The notes beneath the pieces were generated by a model, which saw only the letters and a list, made by a program, of their open reading frames with translations, was not told the origin of the DNA and made no database searches. From NCBI GenBank assembly GCA_900239685.1, contig OENT01000114.1:1-64000 (forward strand): a stretch of 64,000 nt of DNA. Direction: 5' to 3'. The stretch's first letter is position 1. The number at the start of each line of letters is the position of its first letter. This document shows, piece after piece, positions 10,246 to 19,425 of the stretch. A program made the position numbers and the translations under genes. The stretch comes from Rotaria macrura. Its lineage: Eukaryota > Rotifera > Eurotatoria > Philodinida > Philodinidae.

Positions 10246-13200
10246 TTACAATGTTTTTCGAGTATCTCGATATGTTTTTTGGTAGTGTAGCACATGACGA
10301 TGATTTGATGGTAATTTTTCCTGAGCAATATCAACTACTTGTTGAACATATTTTATTGCCGAACTATATTCACGAGTAGCCAAATATAATTTTGCAAGAC
10401 TGTGATATACTGCCGCTAAATCAGGATGATTTGCTGGCCATTTCGTTTCTCTTATACTCATACCTTTCTTAAAATATAGTAATGCCATTGGATAATATCT
10501 CATCTGACGATACGTTTCAACTATATTTGTAAGTTATATGTCGTTGCACAATCAAGTGGACTACACCTCACGTTTTCTTGAATAGCCAATGCTTTTTTAT
10601 GAAATGAAACTGCTTTCCCACAATCACCGAGTAAACGATGGGCATTACCTATATTTGTGAATGTAATACCAAAGTCCGGATGTTTTTCCGGAAATGTTTT
10701 CGCATTAATCGACAGACACTTCTCGAAGTATTCGAGTAAATTCCTGTATTCTTTCATACTACGATAAACTCTACCGTATCTACTGTATGTGAAGGCAAAT
10801 GCTGGATTACTTTCATCAAGTGATTTCTGCTGAATTCGTATCGCATTATCAAGACCTTTAAGAGCTGCAGTGTAATCACCCATATAATCGTGACACGCTA
10901 CAAAATTTAAATAACTATAAGCCAAACCGGGATGATTAGGAGGCAGAGCTTTTTCGTAATATTCAAGTGCTTTTGTGTATTCTCCCGTGTTACTGTACAC
11001 TACTCCAATGTGGTTGAACGAAGTAGCCAATGCGGGATGATTAAAAGGGAGAGCTACTTCTCTTATTTTAAGTGATTGTTCGTAATATTCTAGTGCTTTT
11101 GGATAGACACCCATGTCGTTATACACTTCTCTGAAGTTGTTGTATAAAGTAGCGACATGTAAGCGATTTGGCGGACGACCCATTTTTCTTAGTTCAATTG
11201 CTTTTTCGAAGTGTTTGAGTGCTTTCGAGTATTCCCCCACTTTGACGTACACGAAACCGATGTTGTTCCACAAAGTAGCAAAATTAGGATGATTCGGCGG
11301 AAGAACTATCCCTCTTAGTTGCAGGGATTTTTCGTAATATTTAAGTGCTTCCAAGTATTCACCCATGCTGTGATACACTTCACCGATGTTATTGTACAAA
11401 GTAGCGAAGTTAGGACTATTCGGAGGTAGAGCTATTTCCCAAAATTTGATATGTTTGATCATAATGCTCGAGTACTTTCGAGTAGTCACCCAAGTTGTGA
11501 TAGACTCAACCGATGTTTTTATAGGATTGTGCAAAATCTGGATGATTCAACGGGAGAAGTATTTCTCTTATTTGAAGTGCTTCTTTGTAATATTCAAGAC
11601 CTTTCGAGTAGTCACCCATTTCGTGATATACTGCACCAACGCTGTTGTAGCAAGAAGCCAAATTATGATGGTTGGGAGGTAGAACTTTTTCTTTTATTTA
11701 GAGTGATTTTTGATTATATTCAAGTGCTTTTGAGTACTCATCAATGTCGTGATACAGGAAACTGATGTTGTTGTACGTAGAAGCCGAATCAGGATGAGTG
11801 GTAGGTAGAACGTTTTCTTTGATTTTAATTGATTTTTCGTAATATTCAAGTGCTTTCGTGTATTCACCCATGTTGTTCTACAGTTTTCAGATGTTGCTGT
11901 AAGTAGGAGCTAAAGAAGGATCATCATCAGGAAGAGTTTTTCGTTGAATTTTGAAAGATTCATCATAAAAAGAAGCTGCTTATTTCTATTACCCTTGATC
12001 ATCTTTCAACCATCCCAGTTGGTGTAAAATATGAGCTCGATCTTCATCACTAGGGACATCCTCTAGGAGTTCTGTGTAGATGTCTTCTGCAGGCATCAAG
12101 TTACCGACTAGCAGCATGACTTGTCCTATTCGATACCATCCGGTACCGTCAATCTCCTCTCTCAGTCGAGTGTGAAGTTCTGCTAGTTGTGGGTCCTTAT
12201 CGTCTGTTAGAGTGAGCTGTACTTCCCATATAGAATTATCATTGGCCATTTGCTTGACATTTTCAATGCGAAATACAGTGTGTGTAGTAGGGATGCAACG
12301 GTGACGGTTCGTCACCGTTATACCTTCACCGTTTCACCGGTCTTTACCGGTCTCATTGGTCGCTTTCATTTGTACAGCGTGCATATTTAGCTCATTTTCA
12401 CTATTACACTTGATAGGGTGTGAGAGGTTCTTTAGAAACCAGTAACTTAGCACTCGAACAATAGCGAAGTCCTCCCTTCAATCAGAATTTCTAGTAAAGT
12501 AGGCTGTGAGTCAAGCTATAAGGCATAAAAGCTGAAGTGTTCGTGAACAAAGATTGAGAATCCGTCATGAATATGTTCAAAAGTTTTAATTGACTTGCAT
12601 ATGAATAGCATTGTGTTCAATATTTCTTTCCAATACATTAGGAGTAAAACAATACCAATACCACCAATATTATTGGTGTTGTTACATCCCTACAATAGAT
12701 CTATAAGAAAAGTTCAAAAAGCTCACTGAAAATTTTTAAATCTCGGTATTAATAGTGTTAGGTTAAGTTTTTAGGTAGCAACTAGAATCTCAGAGTGGAG
12801 TTTACTTTAATGCATTATTCGATAACTAAACACATTATGAAGAGAAGTCGGTTTATTATCGAAGCTGTACCTGGTGAAACCGGTAACGGCCACCGTTGCA
12901 TCCCTAGTGTGTAGTGAATAGTATTTCGTCTTCGTTTGGATTATCACTTTTTTCTTTGACATATGCGAATGGCGTTGATGTCAACTTCGGATTAGCAGTC
13001 AAAATAAAAAGAATGGTGACGAGATTTTTTCTTCTTTGGATGCTTTTAGCGAATTTGATTGATGCTTTTTGATTTTGACTTATCGATAAAAGGTTGTTAA
13101 ATGATATAAGGCCATGTTTACTTGCAGTCAGTTTTTTTTAAATCATCTTCAGATAAACCTTGTCCTCGATAAAGAAACTTTCCATCGAAGTTGCCGACTT

Positions 13201-13959
13201 TTTGTTGATAAAGTTCTTCTATCTGTTCATGTACATCTCGTAAGAATAAGTCCATCTTTATGAGCACGGTGAAATCGAGTGTTCTTAATGCTCTATTGAC
13301 CATTTTATATGCGAAACACATCACATGTGTGCCAATAGATGGCGTCTGATGCTTTGTATGTGCTTTCAAATAGATCGATAAACTTGATTTCACGAGTGTT
13401 CCCGTTGTATTATTCATGACAAAATGTAGCGATCGTTTTGATGGCTTCTGGGCTGTGTTCCATTTCAAGGACAATCTCCTTGAAGAGCTGTGTGTACATA
13501 AAAGTTGGTTCCAACTCGTCGAGATTGTCGTTGGAACCGTCTACTTGATGAGCTGTAATGCTTACCGTAATATTGTTTTCATTGCATTGGCTCACTGCTA
13601 TTTTCAAGGCCTCACATATCGACTCTATCGATGTGTGGACACCTTTGATTTTGTGCCAGTTTTGTGCCCATTGCTGATGAATTTGTTCGTCGTCAGAGAA
13701 AATATATATGGCATCCAATTTTCGCATGCCATGAATATGTGGCACCAGATGTTGGCTGAGTGCACTGGAAGAAATCACAAAGCTGGTCTTCTCTTCACCG
13801 TTTTCAAGTTTTTCAATACACTCTTCAGCAGTTGTGCATTGTTAAACTTGGTTTGCAACACTCCGCAACTGCCTAAGTTTCTTCTGGTAACCACGATTGC
13901 TGGGATCGATGCTCTCATCGACCCATAAAAGCAAATAATTTTCCACGATTCGCCGTCAT
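10246..13959 (-). pseudogene. ADP-ribosyltransferase / TPR fusion gene, broken
   Basis: Read on the minus strand from a candidate ATG at 13957-13959, the order is as follows. First comes an N-terminal region with ESIDPSNRGYQKKLRQLRS and SQHLVPHIHGM. Next is a mono-ADP-ribosyltransferase domain with the R-S-E signature (YRGQ near 13170, SFNN near 13080, and a NEDEIL ExE segment near 12930). Last is a C-terminal series of kinesin-light-chain-type TPRs of about 42 residues (NHPxFATLYNNIGEVYxxMGEYxxALKYYEKSL). The class would transfer ADP-ribose from NAD to proteins, with TPRs as partner-binding modules. It is dead: a one-base shift near 13940, TAA at 13842-13844, TAA at 13410-13412, a shift near 13325, an extra A near 13135, a transposon at 12288-12906, several stops and shifts at 11420-11990 (for example TGA at 11506-11508) and a shift near 10530. 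A 337-residue TPR block (10521-11534) is still open. Assignment to a bdelloid-type ART-TPR family is from memory. Confidence 0.85.
12288..12906. mobile_element. Non-autonomous hAT-type element inside the ART-TPR pseudogene
   Basis: The 619-bp insert has ends TAGGGATGCAACGGT and, as complement, TAGGGATGCAACGGT, an exact match, flanked by the 8-bp direct repeat GTGTGTAG (12280-12287 and 12907-12914). Removing the insert and one flank copy restores the coding frame between ILFTTH and TVFRI of the host gene, so this is the exact integration point. Subterminal ACGGT/ACCGGT motifs repeat at both ends. No transposase remains. Confidence 0.95.
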
Positions 13960-15468
13960 ACCTTTTTGCTCATGGAGTGTGCCATGGGATGTGTGATTGA
14001 AAATATTGTGTGGTGGATACTAAAATGTTGTTTTGAAAGATTTTGCTTACTCTTTTTATACATCCGCAGCATGTTATCGTTTGTTGTAGACACTTACAAT
14101 ACACTCGTACTAGTTACGGTTGAAAAAAGGACGATAAATACAAAACGAACAAGAATATATATTTCAACCATGGTAGGTAAGAGTATGTATTCTTCGCTCC
14201 ACTGATTTTGTATTTCTCTTTCTTTCCAATACTCATACGCTATCATCGCTTCTTAATTATTTTTTGTATTCTCTTAGTTGGAGGTTTTCTTTTCTCTTTT
14301 GTATTCATACATAATAAAATATAATGCGTCGTGGATATTTTTTTCACATAGGTATAGAGAGCGCCTTGTTGGTTTTTTCCCACCTTGCAATCGAGAGTGT
14401 ATCACTGATCAATCACATCCTCTCACAATTTTAAATAAATGTGAAAAATTCGGACTTAAAAGTCCGAGAGTTATCCGTACTTCAAAAAGTGAATGAGACA
14501 AATCAGTCATTCTAGAATTTGTGCACGGAAGAAGTATCTTGGTAAACCGTTTTGGGAAACCCCAAAAACTAGTGGCCATCTGAGACATATCTAAGCATTT
14601 GGTTTCTGGCTGCAGTTTTTGTGCATTTTCAGACCATTTTCAGGTGATGTTTTGTTAGAAAGCTACGATTTGGTTCAAAACTAATATCGGATTCGGAATC
14701 AGCGTTAAAAACTGAGTCGATTTATATACCTTGTGGATAATTCAGAGAAAAAATCCCTGTACACCCCTTCAGGGATTGCTTTGTCAATAATGACAGTTTT
14801 TACGATAACTCAGCCATTTCTTGCCGGATCCTTCTAATTTTCAAACTCGACCGAGATATTCATCAGACAATTCTGTGCATAAAATTTCAGCTCAATTGTA
14901 TGTATTTGTAAAGAGTTATCGTGTAAACGGACGGCCCGACACACTGACCGATTTTAGTAGTGTACTCACTTTTTGAGTACACAAAAACGAGAAATTTAGA
15001 TATCAGGTAGTAATTGCAATAGACTTGTGGACTTACACGTGCAGCAAGATAAATTTGAACCACTCAAATGATTTCAATTTTTTTTCGTCTTTTACTCTCT
15101 TAATGCGCATGAACAGCTTATTGGTAGGGAAGAACTGAAGACCTTTACCATTAGCCATATCCAACTGATATTTGCTAACATTCGTAAGTCCTGAACATCA
15201 GTCGAATATTTCAAAATAAACTACCGGCATAGCTAACGTTTGCTGAATTTAATTTTTATACATTGTAGCATCTATATCTGCTCAATGGTAATTAAAAGCA
15301 AACTCCCTTAGAAAATGTTGACCATACTTAAAGACCCTTTAGATACACTACTGGTCAAAATTCTCATTGGTTTTTATTTAACTAGAGCAAAGTTGTTAGC
15401 TCTACATTTGTATAGAACGAAAGAGATAAGCAGTGTCACTGATGTTATTTGACAGAACGATGAAAAAG
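13960..15468. other. Intergenic, weak repeat traces only
   Basis: No gene is recognised. A 9-bp hairpin (GTGTACTCA, 5-nt loop) sits at 14960-14982. The stretch 14530-14950 loosely resembles 17940-18480 in phrases such as AAAATTTC(A/G)GCTCAATT, perhaps shared old repeat sequence. Confidence 0.35.
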
Positions 15469-15542
15469 TGACTTTCGCGGGAATCGAACCCGCACCTCCT
15501 GCTATCCGGGCAGTTGTCCTAAGACAATTAGACTAGAAAGCG
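15469..15542 (-). tRNA. tRNA-like gene with non-canonical anticodon loop (possible pseudogene)
   Basis: On the minus strand a cloverleaf can be drawn. The acceptor CGCTTTC/GAAAGTC has five Watson-Crick pairs, one G-U and one C-C mismatch. The D stem is GTCT/GGAC, the T arm is a perfect GCGGG-TTCGATT-CCCGC, and the discriminator is A. Internal Pol III boxes are intact: box A TAGTCTAATTG and box B GGTTCGATTCC. A TTTTT terminator follows at 15463-15467. The anticodon stem (CTGC/GCAG) closes a loop CCGGATA, which lacks U33 and a purine at 37. The formal anticodon would be GGA (Ser), but the variable arm is short, unlike serine tRNAs. The D arm resembles tRNA-Glu. Either a decayed gene or a tRNA-derived copy; the isotype is not assigned. 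Confidence 0.6.
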
Positions 15543-15557
15543 CATCTTAATCATCGT

Positions 15558-15589
15558 TTAGCGTTAGTGTGATCCAACACTAACGCTAA
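15558..15589. repeat. Perfect 13-bp hairpin beside the tRNA-like gene
   Basis: TTAGCGTTAGTGT (15558-15570) and its exact complement (15577-15589) are separated by six nucleotides. It lies 15 bp upstream of the minus-strand tRNA 5' end. No function can be assigned. Confidence 0.8.
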
Positions 15590-15618
15590 CAAAAGTGGCC
15601 CAAAAATTAACTTACATC

Positions 15619-15960
15619 CCCAGGTCGTCAATTCCGGCCTCCGTTTCCGGGCCGGATTCTGGTCATTTTCCGGAAACTTCCTGCAGGATCTGGTATCTTT
15701 CCGGCTGGAACCTATCGGAAAAAAACTTGGAACTTGGAACTTGGAAGCAGTATTCCCAATCGGAAAGTCATCGTACCGGAATCCTTAATATTACGGCCAT
15801 TTTCCAGCGCTGGAAACAACCGAAATTCAGCCGCAACTCTGACGGAATACGTCGCAGAACTTGCTGGAAACCACCAACAATACAATCTGCTTCCACATTG
15901 AAATCAATTGGAAAAAAAGCAGATCCCGCCAGAATCACTTGGGGAATCAAAGCGCTTTAC
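15619..15960. repeat. Element saturated with TTCCGG / CCGGAA words, CCCAGG left end
   Basis: It starts CCCAGGTCGTCAATTCCGG, the same terminus as the elements at 4093 and 5063. It then carries many TTCCGG, CCGGAA and TTGGAA variants, with a short GGAACTT triplication near 15725-15745. The right terminus is not recognisable. GC content is well above the flanks. Non-coding. Confidence 0.6.
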
Positions 15961-16088
15961 ATAAAATCATCGGCTCCATAATCACTTAAACTTCATTTAA
16001 TAGTCACGACCGCACAAACATAAAAGAGGTACACAAATGAATCTTTCATAAGTTCCACCAAACCCAAAAATACCTTCTGAGCGCATCA

Positions 16089-16508
16089 CTATAAAACACC
16101 TACAGTCATCCATTTTCCGTAGGCTAGAAAATGTGCCGAATCTATTAGCAATGGAATTTGTTAAAAAATAGCTTACAATAGGTAAGTTCAGACGGGGAGT
16201 CTGGATTTAGCTTTTATTTTCCTCGAAACCCTATTGGTCCATCACGAACCAATCAAAATTGACATAGCCAAAAATCATGCGAAATTCGAACTCACCGTCT
16301 CAAATAACCTATGGGGACCTATTTTTTGAAAAACTCAAGTTTTATTGGTTTCTGATCGACCAACAGGGATTCGAGTAACATGGAAACGAACTTCGGACTC
16401 CCCGTCTGAACTTACCTATTGTTAGCTATTGTTTAAAAAAGTCCATTTCTAATAGATTAGGCACATTTTTTGACTTACGGATCACAATTGACCGTCGGTG
16501 TTTCATAG
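16089..16508. mobile_element. Long inverted-repeat (foldback) element with nested, better conserved inner arms
   Basis: The inner arms, from 16171 and back from 16436, share ACAATAGGTAAGTTCAGACG and continue GGGAGTC. The core may be a PIF/Harbinger-like MITE flanked by TTA. Complementarity continues outward, more diverged, through AATGTGCC(G/T)AATCTATTAG to CTAT(A/G)AAACACC, giving a total length of about 420 bp. No coding potential. The superfamily is uncertain because the TTA duplication is palindromic with its neighbours. Confidence 0.75.
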
Positions 16509-16898
16509 CAATGGGTTCTGGAGGTACTGCACATATTTCGGTATTAACAGCAGTGCCAACACCAATACCAACCAATACTGAATACCACAAAAACTAATAC
16601 CCCAATACCGTATTGGTAGTGCTAGATCCCAGATTATAATCAAAATCTAGCTAATGCTCACTTTGTTGCTCAAAATGCTCCTTTTTCACCCTTTTTTATT
16701 TCTTACCGTAAAAGCCGTTGAGGACAAATAAGGAATACGTAAAAACAAAAAGTCGAGTTCATCATTCAATACTTTCTAAGACTGAATGCAGAAATCATGA
16801 ATGAGCAAAACAATGATTTAATTGCTCACACTCAGTCAACTTACCTCCAGCCAATGACTTGACAAAATGAAGTGAATGGTGGACGACGCCGCCTTATA

Positions 16899-17133
16899 CA
16901 CTGTAAAAAAAAAAGGCACATTAATATACCCTTTAAGGGTTTATGAAAATGCAACGTATAATAAACCCTTTTTCCGTTTATGAAATGTTTCATAAACCCT
17001 TTAGGGTATTTTAAACCCGATGATAAACCCTCGAAGGGTTTATGGAAAATTTCATAAACGGAAAAAGGGTTTATTATACGTTGCATTTTCATAAACCCTT
17101 AAAGGGTATATTAATGTGCCCTTTTTTACAGTG
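16899..17133. mobile_element. Near-perfect palindromic MITE with TA target duplication
   Basis: The 235-bp element has ends CACTGTAAAAAA... and its complement, flanked by TA on both sides (16897-16898, 17134-17135), as in Tc1/mariner-type insertions. The arms are nearly identical for about 90 bp and contain several AGGGTTTAT/ATAAACCCT words. The element is absent from the corresponding position of the neighbouring duplicate at about 17430. Confidence 0.92.
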
Positions 17134-17200
17134 TATAGTCGTTGGATGAGCATTGAAATCAAAATCATTCTCATGCTCACTTTTTTGCTAAAGTTCTCTT

Positions 17201-17217
17201 CCCCCCCCCCCCCCCCC
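17201..17217. repeat. Homopolymer run of 17 C
   Basis: An uninterrupted C tract within duplication copy B. The corresponding part of copy A reads CTTTTTCACCC, so the tract expanded after the duplication. Confidence 0.9.
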
Positions 17218-17439
17218 ATTTCAATTTCGCACGGTAAAAACGGTCGGGGATAATTTATTAGTAGTTGCAGACAAGAATTCGCCTTCATTGTTCAATCATT
17301 TCTAAGATTGTGTGTAGAAATCAAGAATGAGCAAAAAGATCATGCTCATGCTGATGCTCTGTCAATTTGTTACATGAAACCCACGGCTCCAGTAAATGAA
17401 GTGAATGTCGGACGACGCCGCCTTATATAGTGGTTGATT

Positions 17440-17790
17440 GAGCGTGTTCCGGCAGTGAACGACTGGATCCGGAGTCCGTATTTCACAGGATCCCGCCAGG
17501 CGGAGTAACCGTATCGGTTGGTTGGAAACTATTGTGTCCGGCTTCGGGATTCCGTCGGATCTTTTGGCGGGAATGGGTTTATCGGTTTTGGTTCATGCTT
17601 CCGGTGGAATCCGAGTCAATTCCTGGGGGAAATAGCCGGAACCCGACGGATATATCCGGTGTCTTTCCGGCAGTATTACTGCTTCCACGTTAATGAGGGT
17701 TCCTGCAGGATCCGGTCCGGATTCCTCGACTTGGGAAGCAGTGAATTTTCGAAGGGTCTTGCAAGGGATAGCAATTCGCTGGAGGCTTGA
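17440..17790. repeat. Second TTCCGG / GGATCC word-saturated segment
   Basis: About 350 bp dense in TTCCGG, CCGGAT and GGATCC variants. It shares phrases with 15619-15960, including TTCCTGCAGGAT and GGAAGCAGT. Ends are not clear. The open frames on both strands come from this composition and have no recognisable protein content. Confidence 0.55.
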
Positions 17791-19425
17791 ATTTTTCACC
17801 ACAATGAGTATTTGGCTAGGCCCCTTCATGGGAAAAATTTTAGACCTCTAGCATGATCTATTCATGGGCATATGATATAAGAACTGACTCACATAATCTG
17901 CTAGAAGCCCAAGATGATGACCACTTAGGCTAGCCGTTTCTGGATGTCCCAGACTGGTTTTTTTTATGAGGCTGTAGACCTCAGACGACTCTTCCAACTT
18001 ATCAGTCTCAGCCCTTTTAAAGCCTGGTTTATTGGGAGAAAACCCCGCCTGAAAATCACGATTTTCATCGAAAGCCCTTTTCCCGAGAATCCTATTGGTC
18101 GAAAGGAAGTTCGTAACACGATGAAACTTTCAGGAAATATACATCACTAAAACGTCTCTCTCTAGTAAAGATTTCAAGTCTTTATATTATTTCTATCGCG
18201 AGTTATGAAGCGCCAAAGGTGCCCAAAATCTGTAGTTTTGGTCATATTGGATGAACCATTCAAAATGAAGGACTTAATATTTTTAGCTGAAAATTTTTAT
18301 GTTGTATATAACTGGTATAGGTATACTTCCACAGAAAATTTCGGCTCAATTCAGTAGCCCGTTCTCGAAATATGGTCCCGTCAAAAGCCCCTTTGACGAA
18401 GTGCTCATTTTTTGGCCTTATCGTAAAACAACCTTAAAAGATCAACAGTTCCATATTTTTCAGAACGGCTTGCACAGAAGTACATGAAATTCTTCCCCTT
18501 TATAAGAATGCAGTAATTTGAGCAAAATCTTAAGTCATGGTTCGAGCAGCTATTTTATGCTGTCAGTCGTGGCTTATACGGACTGTCTCATATGTTGTCT
18601 CTCAGTGCAACTATAGCGAATTGGTTGGGATGCGATGAAATGCACTCGTAAATAATTAGTTCATTTTCTGAGAGTGAATAATCATTATTCTCTGTGTCAC
18701 GTAAACTCTGAACTTTCTCTTGATAGATATGCATTAGACGAAAAAATACTACAACTGAATCTCTTAGACTGTATGATTACTCATCAGTAGTCTATAATTA
18801 GGAGTTTAAAATTAAAATTAAAATATAAATTGAATTCATCGCGCATCGACTTTTTAATACAGTCTAAGTATTTGTAAGTTTAGTCGTAGTTCAAAAATTT
18901 CCTCGACAAAGATAAATAAACATACTTACGTTTACTTTTAGCTAATCATACTTAGCTCTAACTATTTACGCATAAGAAATTTCTTCATCGTTAGCGAACA
19001 AAAAGTGTGGAAAAATTAAACAACTAAAGTAGTCATGAAGTGTTCTGGAAAGCATCTTTCTTTTGAATAAATTCATTTTTTCAAATTGTAGGAAACCTGG
19101 TAGCGCATATACTCGAATATGCGAGATGACTCATCCGTGAAATTCAGCTAAATATATAGCATACATTTTGAATCACTAAATGAAACGTACGGAAAATCCT
19201 AATGTTTTCTACTTTCTATCCAAGCCAATGACTAGAACATTCATTTTTTCAACCACAACATAATATAAGAAAATGAGGTAGTTTTGTGCTTCGCTAAACG
19301 TGTATGGTTTGAATTATTTATTATTGAATTCATAATTTTTAAATGTCGATAAATTGACAAAAGGTGGATGATATAAAAAATAAAATACAATATTCAATTA
19401 GATGCTTTAAATAATCTGTGAAATT
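17791..19425. other. Intergenic, no recognised feature
   Basis: No gene signal. About 17940-18480 has moderately elevated GC and phrases weakly similar to 14530-14950. The part nearest 19425 is AT-rich and should include the 3' UTR of the minus-strand bHLH-PAS gene. Confidence 0.35.

Larger units (their letters stand above)
16655..17440 (+). repeat. Diverged tandem direct duplication (about 260 bp per copy)
   Basis: Copy A (about 16655-16898, resuming 17134-17155) and copy B (about 17175-17440) share ordered landmarks: TGCTCACTTT, CGGTAAAA, TTTCTAAGA, ATGAGCAAAA, GAAGTGAATG and GACGACGCCGCCTTATA. Copy A is interrupted by the MITE at 16899-17133. No gene is apparent in either copy. Confidence 0.75.

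Noticed and set aside
9960-10290. Possible transposon-derived open frame next to the TPR region
   Set aside because: Higher GC but no motif of a polymerase, integrase or transposase could be read on either strand.
13416-13928. Plus-strand open frame of 170 codons
   Set aside because: It is the antisense of the ART-TPR pseudogene, whose minus-strand frame carries the recognisable family sequence.
16920-17110. Telomere-like AGGGTTTAT words
   Set aside because: They are internal words of a palindromic MITE in both orientations, not a head-to-tail telomeric array.
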